This document shows positions 8,328 to 17,300 of a stretch of 51,251 nucleotides of DNA, piece by piece. Below the pieces are notes generated by a model that made no database searches, was not told the origin of the DNA, and saw nothing but the letters and a program-made list of their open reading frames with translations. The stretch is from positions 1-51,251 of IMG/VR virus record IMGVR_UViG_3300032069_000017, one strand, 5' to 3'. The translations under genes were made by a program, and so were the position numbers. The DNA comes from a virus. Each line of letters starts with the position of its first letter. Position 1 is the first letter of the stretch.

Positions 8328-8794
8328 TTCGAGAAACGCTTGAAAGACGCTTAGAAACGAGCAAGCTCTTAGGCCAAGGCTTCAGCAGTGGTGAAGTTGT
8401 TAAGTTTCAAACGGAGAAATGGGATGTTAGCAAGGTTACAATTTACAATGACCTAAAAAGTCTTGGATGGTTAACTCAGCTTTTAGGCTTAAATGATGTT
8501 AAAGTTAACTTCGCAAAAAGCGTGAATAGACATGAATACATGTATAAATCTTCTATGCTGGGTTATTTGACAGCTACAACTGAGAACGGTAAAATAGGCT
8601 TTTTACACATGGCGCATGAAGCACAGAATAGCCTAGATGACCTGTTAGGATTACATGGTTTAGTTGGTAAAGAATTACTTGAACCTGAACCGCCTGGCAC
8701 TCCTAAATATAGTGAAGAGGAAAAACAAGTTCTCGATAAGGCTTGTCGCATAATTAAACAGCATAGATATGAACCGAGGGAGAGTATTCATTAA
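8324..8794 (+). CDS. HTH DNA-binding protein, possibly small-terminase-like
   Basis: A 156-residue protein. Residues 8-55 form a helix-turn-helix (LLGQGFSSGEVVKFQTEKWDVSK..TIYNDLKSLGW), followed by helical regions and a Pro-rich linker (EPEPPGTPKYSEEE). The Vxx-TxYNDL form is found in sigma-like HTH regulators and also in small terminase subunits. No terminase large subunit is nearby in type A sequence, so a regulator is as likely. Confidence 0.55.
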   Translation: MIRETLERRLETSKLLGQGFSSGEVVKFQTEKWDVSKVTIYNDLKSLGWLTQLLGLNDVKVNFAKSVNRHEYMYKSSMLGYLTATTENGKIGFLHMAHEAQNSLDDLLGLHGLVGKELLEPEPPGTPKYSEEEKQVLDKACRIIKQHRYEPRESIH

Positions 8795-9105
8795 TGCAAA
8801 AAGTAAATTACGATCCAATAGTCAGCATGTTTGGAATAGACACTTTCCCGTTAAGCGTAGCTCTCCAATCAATCAACGGAATGAGCAAACCCCAAGACTT
8901 AACAATCCTGGTTAATTTAGATTTGAGAGACGGTAATGGTAAGCCTACAATCGAGTTTTTGCACAAACCTGAATCAGTAAGTTTCACTCGTCAAGTAGGC
9001 GATACAACGACTGAAAACTCAACCCTTCGCATAGTTGTCTTAGCAAATAAGAGAGTTGACAGTTTACCCATTCAACAACAAAGAACAACGAGAACATGTA
9101 GGTGA
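8794..9105 (+). CDS. Hypothetical protein
   Basis: A 103-residue protein with alternating β-like segments (TILVNLDLRDGNGKPTIEFL, STLRIVVLA). It starts at the ATG overlapping the previous stop (TAATG). No recognised motif. It precedes the short gene at 9112 and the spike. Confidence 0.55.
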   Translation: MQKVNYDPIVSMFGIDTFPLSVALQSINGMSKPQDLTILVNLDLRDGNGKPTIEFLHKPESVSFTRQVGDTTTENSTLRIVVLANKRVDSLPIQQQRTTRTCR

Positions 9106-9111
9106 AAAACA

Positions 9112-9264
9112 TTGAGGCAATTTTGGAACAGTAACGGCGAGTTAGAAATTCATTGGGACAGCAAAAACGAAATGATAGAGTATTGGATTAGGCGCAAAAG
9201 CGAATTTGACGTTGGGGGACAACAAACTATTCAGATGTTGATTGATTATCAAAAGGTGAAGTAA
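9112..9264 (+). CDS. Short hypothetical protein before the spike
   Basis: A TTG start six nt after GGTGA yields 50 residues rich in Trp and charged side chains (EIHWDSKNEMIEYWIRRKSE). Its stop touches the spike ATG, and its last codons provide the spike's GGTGA ribosome site. Position suggests a spike-associated protein or chaperone. Confidence 0.5.
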   Translation: MRQFWNSNGELEIHWDSKNEMIEYWIRRKSEFDVGGQQTIQMLIDYQKVK

Positions 9265-10482
9265 ATGCCACAATTTAGTGATGGACAAAAAATATCGGAA
9301 GCACTTGTTTGGGACCGTTTAATACAGAGTGGCCCAGCAAGTTATGTCATTTGGAAAGATGGAACACAAACAAAAGCTGAGTGTTTGCTGAAAGGCGGAA
9401 CCGACTATACTACTGGAACAGATGCAACGGTTATGCAAGCGGCAATAGACGGTTTAACCACTGGAACCATACTTGTTAAAAAAGCCACTTATTCATTATC
9501 AGTAGGCTTAATCAATCTCGCTAAAGAAATAGAAATCGTCTGTGAACCGGGAACAGTTTTTCAACCAACAGCAGCAATAAACATGATTACGTTTGATAGG
9601 GTTACCCACGTGGTTGCGGGCATAAAAAATGCGACATTAGACTTAAACAACACTGCTTCAACTGGTTTACTTTTGCTGGATAGTTGGCACACGATTAATG
9701 ATGGTTTAAAAATAATCAACGTGGGAACCAATGGTGTTGGAGTAAAAATTTATTCAACAAACAACAGTTACCTTTGCCTATCCAATTATGTTCGCTGCAG
9801 ACAAATAAAAGCTTACAGTGCACAAATAGCGGGAAGCATTGGTGTCTTAATTGATTCAGCAGGCGGAATAGCAGCGGGAACAAACAACGTTGTGGATGTT
9901 GGGTATTTAGGAGCACCATCTGTCGAAACTGGCATTAAAAATGTTGTTGGTGGCTCATCTGTTTTTCATGGAATAGTTGAAGGTTGTAAGATTGGAGCAG
10001 ACATTTCTGGAACGGCAACTCTGTTTCTCCACGAAGAAGCCAACACAACATACGGAATAATCGTTAGGACAGGAGCAAAAGTTAAAGGAATCCTTCGCTA
10101 TGCTGAAAACATCACTACCGAAGGAACAGGCAAATACATACTCATCACTGACAACCGTATCTTTTTAGGTTCAGCATCTCCAGAAGACACACCTGACATC
10201 TTTTTTAACGTTGGGGGAAGTCACACAATGACTATGGTGGGTTTAGGTGGTGGAGCAGCAATCGATTTTAAAGATACTGCTAACAAAAAACGCGTGAGAC
10301 TTGACATAAACAGCAGTGCCATCAAAACTTACAAGACAGATGAAACTGAACTTGGCGGGCTAATTGCTGGTTCCGCAGAGAACCGTCCCGTCCTTAAATT
10401 CTGGGACGTAACTGCGAACGCTTTCAAATACGCTTACATTGACAACGGAGCGTGGGTAATATCAGCTACACCGCCGACTTAA
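9265..10482 (+). CDS. Tail spike with right-handed β-helix, receptor binding (complete copy)
   Basis: A 405-residue protein. Residues 1-45 are an attachment domain (EALVWDRLIQSGPASYVIWKDG). TDATVMQAAIDGL followed by GTILVKKATYSLS is the typical entry to a pectin-lyase-type β-helix of phage spikes. A long β-helical core rich in Gly, Asn, Thr and Val runs to about residue 320, followed by a variable C-terminal domain. No catalytic residues are obvious. Bases 9566-10237 are identical to 50580-51251, so two spike genes share their core while their ends differ. The following type B tail genes start 20 bp downstream. Confidence 0.8.
   Translation: MPQFSDGQKISEALVWDRLIQSGPASYVIWKDGTQTKAECLLKGGTDYTTGTDATVMQAAIDGLTTGTILVKKATYSLSVGLINLAKEIEIVCEPGTVFQPTAAINMITFDRVTHVVAGIKNATLDLNNTASTGLLLLDSWHTINDGLKIINVGTNGVGVKIYSTNNSYLCLSNYVRCRQIKAYSAQIAGSIGVLIDSAGGIAAGTNNVVDVGYLGAPSVETGIKNVVGGSSVFHGIVEGCKIGADISGTATLFLHEEANTTYGIIVRTGAKVKGILRYAENITTEGTGKYILITDNRIFLGSASPEDTPDIFFNVGGSHTMTMVGLGGGAAIDFKDTANKKRVRLDINSSAIKTYKTDETELGGLIAGSAENRPVLKFWDVTANAFKYAYIDNGAWVISATPPT
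9566..10237 (+). repeat. 672-bp identical repeat (copy 1) in spike core
   Basis: By eye identical to 50580-51251. The bounding differences are C9565 versus G50579 and T10238 versus G128. Upstream, similarity continues with scattered differences to about 9475. Downstream it decays over the C-terminal codons. Such a profile fits recent homologous exchange. Confidence 0.85.
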
Positions 10483-10501
10483 GTAAAGTAAGTGATATTC
10501 T

Positions 10502-11062
10502 ATGGATGTTGCTCTTGCTGTCTATAATTGCTTAGTTAATGGTTGGAATAAACCACAGATTATTGATATAGCTGATTTTTTATCAGATGATTATACTGAC
10601 CCAGACTTCTTTGTTAATGATGTCTATGAACAACCTGAAAGTGGTTTACCAACTGTAACATGGAGACTAGATGAATTTGACCCTAAAAGCCCTAGCATAC
10701 AAGTGTTAATAGAAAGTTTCCCTATACGTAGTGTGTGGGTTGCTAGAGGAATATACCGGGTAGAACATAAGGTTAGAATCACTATATACCAGAAGCTTGT
10801 CCATTATAATGCTGATAGAATATCAGAGTATAAAACAAACTGGTTTAAGGTTAAGACAGAGATTGATAGAATCTTAGCTATAAATAAGTTTAGTATAACC
10901 AATATTTCTAACCTTAACTTGACTGGTGGCTGGGATGATAAGAATACTATTGCTGTTGGTAGAGGAATAAAGACTACTAAAGAACCTATAGTATGGAAGA
11001 GTGAACAGATTATTACAACGGTATATTATACTAATAAGATATTAGAAGAGGAAGTATCTTAA
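10502..11062 (+). CDS. Putative tail completion/terminator protein (type B)
   Basis: A 186-residue protein with an acidic N-terminus (DFLSDDYTDPDFFVNDVYEQ) and a C-terminal β/α segment with VRITIYQKL, then KVKTEIDRIL. Pattern and position match the C-terminal half of the protein at 383-1240. It is the first AT-rich gene after the spike. A tail terminator is the best guess. Confidence 0.55.
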   Translation: MDVALAVYNCLVNGWNKPQIIDIADFLSDDYTDPDFFVNDVYEQPESGLPTVTWRLDEFDPKSPSIQVLIESFPIRSVWVARGIYRVEHKVRITIYQKLVHYNADRISEYKTNWFKVKTEIDRILAINKFSITNISNLNLTGGWDDKNTIAVGRGIKTTKEPIVWKSEQIITTVYYTNKILEEEVS

Positions 11063-11063
11063 T

Positions 11064-11519
11064 ATGTCTTATGGTAACGTTATTATAAGACCTAAAGATA
11101 TAGAAATAGGCAGTAATGCTAATGAGCATTATCTATGGTTTGGTATAGATTCTATTAATTGGACAGATGTTACTCCTTGGGAGCATATAGAAATACCAGC
11201 AGGTCCAATGGTTCACCAACATCTTCATAGTCCCCATATAAGAGGAGAGATTAGATGCTATGATTTTGATGCTTTGTATAAAGCCTTATTTAGTACTATT
11301 ATAAATGTTAGTAATAAGACAGCTGTTAATCCAGATACTATGGCTAAATATACTGTAGACTATTTTAAAGTTAATATAGTTAATGATAAGAATGAGACTA
11401 TAGAAGTTATAATAGATGGGTTTAAAGTAGAGACTGTAGGAGTAGAAAATATTAAGTTAGGTTCAGAAGCCCTTTGGATAGTAAAGTTTTCTGCTGATAG
11501 AATAGCTTACGGAGTGTAG
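11064..11519 (+). CDS. Putative tail tube protein (type B)
   Basis: A 151-residue β-rich protein that lacks Cys-rich or catalytic motifs. It contains YFKVNIVNDKNETIEVIIDG followed by a closing strand with LWIVKFSADRIAYG, matching the layout of the protein at 1431-1919. The size and the site between completion and tape-measure-like genes fit a tail tube subunit. Confidence 0.5.
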   Translation: MSYGNVIIRPKDIEIGSNANEHYLWFGIDSINWTDVTPWEHIEIPAGPMVHQHLHSPHIRGEIRCYDFDALYKALFSTIINVSNKTAVNPDTMAKYTVDYFKVNIVNDKNETIEVIIDGFKVETVGVENIKLGSEALWIVKFSADRIAYGV

Positions 11520-11523
11520 CCTA

Positions 11524-11970
11524 ATGCCAAATCCGTGGGCAGATTTAATTACTGAATATATTGCTGACTTAAGAGCTAGAGTATATGCATTAGAAGCTAA
11601 ACAACAAGAACTTGAAGCAAGCCTTATGGGTAGACCGGAAGGAGAGAAACTAACAGAAGAAGAAATGGAATCGGAACGTGTAAAGGCTGTTTCTACTATT
11701 AGTATGATTGGCATGGCTAGACGTTCAGTTTATGGCTATGCTATGCTTCTAGATAGTCTGGGACTACCTAAAGACCAGAGAGAAATGATTAGACAAGTAG
11801 AAGCTAGTATTACTGCTATGATGAGGCTTATGCAAGCAGTTAGAGCAACAGAACTTGCTATACAAGCATTTGAAGCTGGTATGGGTCCAATAGGATGGGT
11901 GTACTTAGCTATGTCTGGTGGTATGTATGCTGCTACTATTATGTATGGAAGTAAAACATTAGGGGGTTAA
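11524..11970 (+). CDS. Short tape-measure-like protein (type B)
   Basis: A 148-residue protein: an N-terminal coiled coil (residues about 10-60, rich in Glu/Lys/Gln), a second helical pair, and a hydrophobic end GPIGWVYLAMSGGMYAATIM. It is the counterpart of 2287-2595. Helix plus GP(I/V)GW membrane segment is typical of tape measures, but at a fraction of usual length. Its GGGGGT tail overlaps the ribosome site of the next frame. Confidence 0.5.
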   Translation: MPNPWADLITEYIADLRARVYALEAKQQELEASLMGRPEGEKLTEEEMESERVKAVSTISMIGMARRSVYGYAMLLDSLGLPKDQREMIRQVEASITAMMRLMQAVRATELAIQAFEAGMGPIGWVYLAMSGGMYAATIMYGSKTLGG

Positions 11971-11974
11971 AGCA

Positions 11975-12175
11975 ATAACTGATTACTATAGGACAATAAT
12001 AGATTATATAGGTGAATTAGATAATAGATTAAAAATAGCTAATTTTTATAAAATTTTTACTGAAATAATAGAATTAAAGGATAGAAAGTTTAAGCTATGG
12101 AACTGGTTTAGGCTTCATTTAAAATATAAGTACAAAGAGCATCCTGAAGAATCTACTGGTAAGAGTGGTGGTTAG
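11975..12175 (+). CDS. Two-repeat tail-module protein with apparent ATA start
   Basis: The frame encodes 66 residues (ITDYYRTIIDYIGELDNRL..., ending KYKEHPEESTGKSGG) and is clearly related to the next protein by its IDYIGELD repeat and EHP...KSG ending. There is no ATG, GTG or TTG in frame. The only early codon with a ribosome site is the ATA at 11975, eight bases after GGGGGT. Alternatives are a +1 shift from the previous gene at its run of five G, or a lost base in the assembly. Confidence 0.55.
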   Translation: MTDYYRTIIDYIGELDNRLKIANFYKIFTEIIELKDRKFKLWNWFRLHLKYKYKEHPEESTGKSGG

Positions 12176-12179
12176 TTAA

Positions 12180-12821
12180 ATGCCAGAAACAGTACCAGCA
12201 GACTTTGACTATAATGATTTTGAGCCAGCGGACTTTAAGACTGATGCACAGTTTGAAGAATCACTTATAGATAAAATTGGTAACTTGTATGTTTGGAATA
12301 GAATGGTTACTAGGTATAGACTATTCTTAGATAAGAATGGTTTAACAGATACAAGATTAAGAACTAGTACTCTTTATAGAGTATTTATAGATAAGGTTGG
12401 TAATTTAGATAGTAAAACCACTCTAAGAAGGATATATAGAAGTATAACTGATAGTATAGGCTTATTAGATGCTAGACAGAGAATAGCTAGTATGCATAGG
12501 AGTTTTATAGATAAGATAGGTGAATATGATGTTTTTAATACAGTACTAGGTACGGTTACTCATTTCTTTAGAACCATATATGAATTCTTAGGGTGCTTAG
12601 ATGCACGTAGTAGAATAAGTAGTTTACATAGATTATTTACTGAAGAAGTGGAGTTAAAAGATACTAAATTAAAAACCGTTACCCTTTATAGAATATTCAT
12701 AGAGAAACTTAGCAGTATTACTGTACTTAGCTTTATATATCGCCATTCAATATTATATTATATATACAAGTACTTGCATAAAGAACATCCTAAACAGAAG
12801 ATACAGAAGAGTGGTATTTAA
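12180..12821 (+). CDS. Tandem-repeat tail-module protein
   Basis: A 213-residue protein made of about seven imperfect repeats of roughly 28-30 residues with the pattern LYRxFIDKxGNLDxRxR, followed by a hydrophobic, Tyr-rich end and KEHPKQKIQKSG. Helical repeats of this kind often form elongated tail or scaffold parts. It is a longer paralogue of the 66-residue protein just upstream. No repeat counterpart is present in the type A module. Its stop overlaps the next start (TAATG). Confidence 0.7.
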   Translation: MPETVPADFDYNDFEPADFKTDAQFEESLIDKIGNLYVWNRMVTRYRLFLDKNGLTDTRLRTSTLYRVFIDKVGNLDSKTTLRRIYRSITDSIGLLDARQRIASMHRSFIDKIGEYDVFNTVLGTVTHFFRTIYEFLGCLDARSRISSLHRLFTEEVELKDTKLKTVTLYRIFIEKLSSITVLSFIYRHSILYYIYKYLHKEHPKQKIQKSGI

Positions 12822-15196
12822 TGGATAGTAGAATATTAAGACAAGTAAAGATAGGGGAAGACCCAGATATTACAGATGACAGTATAAGTACGTTAGTTAC
12901 TTTACCAGAGAATGGTATTAGTACTTGTATCATAACTGCTAATAATGATGCTGGTAAGAACTATCTAGCCCACTTTAAACTGCTTGATGAAGTAACTGTT
13001 AAATATGCTTATGAAGAAGATAATCCAGTATGGGATAATATAAACCCGGTATTTAGAGGCAATATTATAGAACTTACTCCTTCTATGACTAGAACTGGAG
13101 AAGTAGTTTCAGTTATAGCTATAAATATTGGTTACTGCCTTAAACAAATGAGAGTAGCTACTGAATACGGAACTCAAGCTATTATTACTGATATTAATCC
13201 TATACATGATGCATGGACTGATAGTTTAACACCTACTGATGGTGTATGGGATAAAGGGAGTGCAGACAATGTTCTTAGTCTAGATTCAGGTATTAAAGTT
13301 TATGGTCAGTATAGTATTAAGACTATAGCTGGAGCAGATGGTACTCCGTATCCATACTTTACATTAAATAGTGGTAAAGAAGTTAATGCTAATAATTATT
13401 CTTATTTAGACTTCTACTGTAGATTTACTGAAGCATCTAATGATTTAAGGGTTATCCTATCAGATATAAATAATAAACAAGCTTCTATTTGGGTATTTGG
13501 TGCTACTCCCCAGAATGGTGCTTGGTATGCTAAATCATTAGATATAACTTTAACAGGGAGAGCTAGTTGGACTGTTGATGCTGGATTTGACTGGACAAAG
13601 ATTAAGAAGATATGGTTTAATGCTTTTACTGCTAGTACTGGTGCATTATGGATTGATGTAGTTTACTTTGACACTATGCCGTTAATCCCAGAAACTTTAA
13701 GACAGATACTACTTAATTCTAATAATGGTTTAATAAATAGATATATAGAGAAGATACTTAATACTGAAATTAATTCTGGTTACAGTTTAGACACGAACTA
13801 TGTGTATAATGACTTAAGTACATATTCTTACTTAAACTTTCCTTACCAAGATGCTTTTATGTGTTTACAAGACCTTATAAGGTTAGGTTCTAGTTTACAT
13901 TATGTAGCTAGTCCAAGTAGTTGGAAAGGTCTACACTGGATAATAACTCAAGATGGTAAACTAGTAATTGCTCCCGTAGGAGACCATCATGTTGAAGGTG
14001 CAACTGGTAAATGGATAGATAGTATATGGGCTATTAGAGTATCTAATGAACCTTTAGTAGTTAGAGAGGATATGATTACACAGAACTTTAAGACTGAAAT
14101 ACCATTAGCTAATTACATATTAGTAGCTGGTAAGTTTATTTATCCAATAAATGAATATTGGACTGAAGGACATAGTGAATTATGGTCAAAGACCAATCCT
14201 AATAATTGGGTAAATGGTACTATAACAAATGATTACGTAAATAAGGTTGGTGGCAATTCTTCCCTTAAAGTAGATTCTGGTGGTGATGTTGGTACTACAG
14301 TAATAGGTATTATTCACGAGAATGAAGATATAGACATAGCAAAGACAAGTACTAAGAATAGCATACCTAAACTTCTAGTGTCTATTCGTAAGGAAGCTTT
14401 AGGCAATTTCTTAAAGATTAGACTATGTACCACTGACACTAATAACTACTTTGAACTGGATATAACTAATAAACTAAAAACTGATGATGAGTGGGCTATA
14501 TTAGAAATAGAACTTAGTGATTATGCAAAGACTGATATATGGACTAAAGTTGGAAACCCCGGTTGGAATCATATAAACAAAATATGGTTCTATATGCAGA
14601 CTCCAGCAATTGGTCATCTTATTATTTGGTTTGATGGTTTAGAAATTGCTAATAACTGTATTAGAGGGGCATACATATCTGACTGTGGACAACCCACCAT
14701 TGATACTTGTACTAAAGGATGTATTAAACATTATAACTGTAGATTCTTAACTATTAAGGATAGTCTAGCTAGTACAGATAATTTAGACCCAGCTAATGAT
14801 AGTAGCCCTTTAGCACAATTAGCGTTATATGAACTACTACGTAACCGTATAATAAGAACTACTGGACAGATAACTATACCATTAGACCCTAGCATAACGC
14901 CCGGTCAGTTAATACACATTCATGCTTGCTATGATGAAGCAAATAGTATGTATAGAATAGATAGGGACTTTAGAATTACAGAAGTACAACATAACTTTAT
15001 TATTAGTGGAACTGTAACCTTATTGAAACTAGTAGATGATTTACTTAATAGTATTCCTATAGATACCATGGACCCGTATAGTATAACTATGAGAGCTATT
15101 AATCCAGACTTCCAAACCAGAACCTATGCTAGCCTTAAAACTGGTGGAGACTTTATAACCTCACAGAAACCCATAAGCAAAGACTACACTAATTAG
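12821..15196 (+). CDS. Baseplate hub-like tail protein with two jelly-roll domains (type B)
   Basis: A 791-residue protein, the largest tail protein. The hub-like N-terminus (about 1-120) ends near IAINIGYCLKQMRV. About 130-285 is one lectin-like β-sandwich ending LWIDVVYFDTMPL. A hub segment follows (LICLQDLIRLGS-like, then LHWIITQDGKL). About 445-620 is a second β-sandwich starting YWTEGHSELWSK and ending LIIWFDGLEIANN. The end has LDPSITPGQLIHIHACYD, matching LLPGQYLHIHA in the type A homologue. Sugar binding at the cell surface is inferred. Confidence 0.6.
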   Translation: MDSRILRQVKIGEDPDITDDSISTLVTLPENGISTCIITANNDAGKNYLAHFKLLDEVTVKYAYEEDNPVWDNINPVFRGNIIELTPSMTRTGEVVSVIAINIGYCLKQMRVATEYGTQAIITDINPIHDAWTDSLTPTDGVWDKGSADNVLSLDSGIKVYGQYSIKTIAGADGTPYPYFTLNSGKEVNANNYSYLDFYCRFTEASNDLRVILSDINNKQASIWVFGATPQNGAWYAKSLDITLTGRASWTVDAGFDWTKIKKIWFNAFTASTGALWIDVVYFDTMPLIPETLRQILLNSNNGLINRYIEKILNTEINSGYSLDTNYVYNDLSTYSYLNFPYQDAFMCLQDLIRLGSSLHYVASPSSWKGLHWIITQDGKLVIAPVGDHHVEGATGKWIDSIWAIRVSNEPLVVREDMITQNFKTEIPLANYILVAGKFIYPINEYWTEGHSELWSKTNPNNWVNGTITNDYVNKVGGNSSLKVDSGGDVGTTVIGIIHENEDIDIAKTSTKNSIPKLLVSIRKEALGNFLKIRLCTTDTNNYFELDITNKLKTDDEWAILEIELSDYAKTDIWTKVGNPGWNHINKIWFYMQTPAIGHLIIWFDGLEIANNCIRGAYISDCGQPTIDTCTKGCIKHYNCRFLTIKDSLASTDNLDPANDSSPLAQLALYELLRNRIIRTTGQITIPLDPSITPGQLIHIHACYDEANSMYRIDRDFRITEVQHNFIISGTVTLLKLVDDLLNSIPIDTMDPYSITMRAINPDFQTRTYASLKTGGDFITSQKPISKDYTN

Positions 15197-15200
15197 TAAG

Positions 15201-15210
15201 CTTTAAATAG
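15201..15210 (+). promoter_or_regulatory. BRE/TATA-like promoter
   Basis: AGCTTTAAATAG lies 33 nt before the 15244 start. The same AAG-C-TTAAATA form precedes 16270 and 36156, so it looks like a shared viral promoter. Confidence 0.55.
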
Positions 15211-15243
15211 TTTATTATACACTATTATTAGTAGGTAAATAAT

Positions 15244-15609
15244 ATGTATGAAGATATAATTAAAGGAATAGCATTAGGAGCATTCTATGGTGCGCAAGCA
15301 GCTCTGATTGGTTACTTAAAGTCTGATGAACTAGAACAAAGCTGGAGAGTGGTTCTTACTAAGAAGTTCTGGGAATCCTTTGAACCAACTAAAGCCATAA
15401 AGACTATTGTTGTTGGTGCGGCAATGGGCGGTTTTACACAAGGACAAATCTATGGTATAATACCAGCAGACCCAATAGTTAGTAACTTTGGATATGATAT
15501 TATAGTAATGGGTGTTGACCAGTTTGTTAAGTTCATTGTACGTAGAACACCGCTTGTACGATTATGGAACGCGCTTAAAGAGAAAGTCTTAAAGCTACCG
15601 GTACAGTAA
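15244..15609 (+). CDS. Putative membrane protein, possible holin
   Basis: A 121-residue protein with three hydrophobic Gly/Ala-rich stretches (about residues 6-24, 56-72 and 78-98), an intervening charged segment, and a basic end. It closes the tail module as the 56-residue membrane protein does in the type A module. It has its own TATA-like promoter. Holin function is inferred from context only. Confidence 0.5.
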   Translation: MYEDIIKGIALGAFYGAQAALIGYLKSDELEQSWRVVLTKKFWESFEPTKAIKTIVVGAAMGGFTQGQIYGIIPADPIVSNFGYDIIVMGVDQFVKFIVRRTPLVRLWNALKEKVLKLPVQ

Positions 15610-16269
15610 AGGGTACCTTCTAGGGGTATGCTACTAATATTCTATCTATATCCCATTTTATTATACTATCTTATTTTTATTACTACTAATGAGTGTAACT
15701 GCAGGTGCCATTTTCAGCATTAACTTAGGATAAAATTAGAAAACCAACTAGCAGTACCAACCAGCGGTTTAACTTTGGGGGCACGACCAACCGCCAGTGA
15801 CAACTGATAGTACAATAGATAGTTCTGCTCTAATAAATTGTAGTTTAACTGGTAGGTATAACTGGTAGTTTAAAACGATGGTAAATGATACTGATAGTTA
15901 AACCGGTAATAGAACTACAATATTCTATAGTTAAACTTTGTATGGTCCTCACCGGTTGGTCCCTATGATATAATTATACTGCTGGTTTAACCGGTACTTA
16001 AGGCTAGGCTTATAAGCTGATTCTACCTATAGTTTAACTAGTATATTAGTATTCTATTACTGGTTAGTGGCACTGCCGAAGGAACTGGGGGAGGGACTGA
16101 GGGAGTGTCCTTGTATATGCTTTTGTATATAGATACTAGATTGTATAGGTAAGTCTATTACTTTAAATACTTTACCTATATAGGCGGTTTAACTTTTTAG
16201 TATATAAGGCTTTTAAAAGCTTAAATACTAGACCTACTATAGGCTAGGCTAGGTAAGAAGGTTAGAAGA
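15610..16269. other. Gene-free region with GTTTAAC iterons, candidate replication origin
   Basis: No supported gene lies in these 660 bp. Eight copies of the core (G/A)GTTTAAC occur in either orientation: 15766-15773, 15842-15852, 15867-15874 (variant), 15896-15906, 15928-15936, 15984-15994 (GGTTTAACCGG), 16031-16041 and 16186-16193. Several extend with CCGG or CTGG. The region separates the late tail genes from the early genes, the usual place for an origin or an early control region. It is AT-rich with short GC-rich patches near 16080-16110. Confidence 0.65.
16217..16228 (+). promoter_or_regulatory. Early promoter (TATA-like)
   Basis: AAAGCTTAAATAC is about 42 nt before the 16270 start. 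A second TTTAAATA box is at 16162-16169. Together they probably drive the early run of small genes. Confidence 0.55.
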
Positions 16270-16599
16270 ATGGTAAGTAAACTTTACTTAGAAAAGCTTA
16301 AAGAAGAATTAGTAAGTAAGCTTAAGCTATCTAGTAAGAAGATAGTAGTAAGTTCTTCTAGTTCTAAGAAGGTTATAGCCTATTATTCTAAGCTTAATTC
16401 TACCTTAGGAAAAGCTAAGTATAAAGAACTAGAAGTTAAACTAACAAAAGAAGAACTAGAAGAATTAGAAGAATACTTTGATGAATACCTAGAAGGTTGT
16501 ACAGATTTTTGTAATAGTAAGTTTTATTATCTTAATAGTCTTTTAGGAATCTTAGAAACTTTATTAGATACTAGTTTTAATATAGAATTTACTAATTAA
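16270..16599 (+). CDS. Hypothetical protein
   Basis: A 109-residue protein, Lys/Ser/Glu-rich: helix, then a run of Ser (SSSSS), a Glu-rich helix (KEELEELEEYFDEYLEG) and a hydrophobic end. It is the first gene after the candidate origin. No family recognised. Confidence 0.65.
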   Translation: MVSKLYLEKLKEELVSKLKLSSKKIVVSSSSSKKVIAYYSKLNSTLGKAKYKELEVKLTKEELEELEEYFDEYLEGCTDFCNSKFYYLNSLLGILETLLDTSFNIEFTN

Positions 16600-16613
16600 A
16601 GAAGGTTAGAAAA

Positions 16614-16784
16614 ATGAAAATAGGAGATTATAAAGATAGAATAGCTATAGAAACTAAATCTAGAATACTAAGATTATACTGTACTATGAAAGAAGAATAT
16701 AATCCTCATGATAGTATAACAGATATAGGAACTAGAAAACAGAGAAAAGGCTTTAAAAGAAATAGGAGAATTAAAGTAAAATGA
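16614..16784 (+). CDS. Short basic protein
   Basis: A 56-residue protein with a basic tail (RKQRKGFKRNRRIKVK), preceded by GAAGGTTAG, the ribosome-site form used before several neighbours. It overlaps the next start by ATGA. Possibly nucleic-acid binding. Confidence 0.55.
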   Translation: MKIGDYKDRIAIETKSRILRLYCTMKEEYNPHDSITDIGTRKQRKGFKRNRRIKVK

Positions 16785-17212
16785 ATAAACTAACTAAGCT
16801 AAGTAAAGTAGAACTTAGTAGAAAACCCTTAGAATGCTGTTCTATTTGTAAAAAATTCTTTACTAAAGATAAACTAGAAAAGTGGGGAGACTATTACTTC
16901 TGTGAATCCTGTATTAAACTAATAAAAATGTTCTATGGAAAACCAAAAGATAGAATAGATATAGTAATTCCAAGAATATCTTATAGTCCCTTTCGTAATA
17001 CCGGTTGGGTACCGGAAGGTATAAAACTTTATGGTTTTAAGGAAGAAGACTTTAACTATACTTTAGTTTGTATTAGCCATGAAACCCTCCATTATGTTAT
17101 TAATAAAATAGAAGGTTTAAGGGCTAGTTATAATTTTGATAGTCTAGCCCACAATAAGATTTATGGTACTCCTTTAGCTGATGGTATATTTCTAGAAGGT
17201 AAAGAAGAATGA
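16781..17212 (+). CDS. Zinc-ribbon plus HExxH metallopeptidase-like protein
   Basis: A 143-residue protein. The N-terminus has a Cx2C pair (CSIC) and a second pair (CESC), a zinc ribbon. The C-terminal half contains ISHETLHYVI at about residues 98-107, a perfect HExxH zinc-peptidase motif followed by a helix. It is one of three small HExxH proteins here (also 29260 and 35463). A third ligand is not obvious. It may cleave host or virion proteins, but activity is only inferred. Confidence 0.65.
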   Translation: MNKLTKLSKVELSRKPLECCSICKKFFTKDKLEKWGDYYFCESCIKLIKMFYGKPKDRIDIVIPRISYSPFRNTGWVPEGIKLYGFKEEDFNYTLVCISHETLHYVINKIEGLRASYNFDSLAHNKIYGTPLADGIFLEGKEE

Positions 17213-17298
17213 AAGTTAAAACAGCCTTAAGTATAGTAGGAATAAGCTTAACTATTCTGGGTTGGCTTATCTACTGGCTTAAACTAATGGGATGGTAA
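17209..17298 (+). CDS. Single-helix membrane peptide
   Basis: A 29-residue peptide with a start in ATGA overlap, two Lys near the N-terminus and one transmembrane helix (IVGISLTILGWLIYWL). Overlap and composition support translation. Confidence 0.5.
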   Translation: MKVKTALSIVGISLTILGWLIYWLKLMGW

Positions 17299-17300
17299 GA

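Noticed and set aside
11950-11980. Programmed +1 frameshift at the run of five G fusing the tape-measure-like protein to the repeat protein
   Set aside because: Re-pairing on GGG is possible, but an ATA start with a good ribosome site explains the frame and fits three other cases. Kept only as an alternative.
15610-16269. CRISPR-like array
   Set aside because: The repeated cores are only 8-11 bp, irregularly spaced and in both orientations, which fits iterons.
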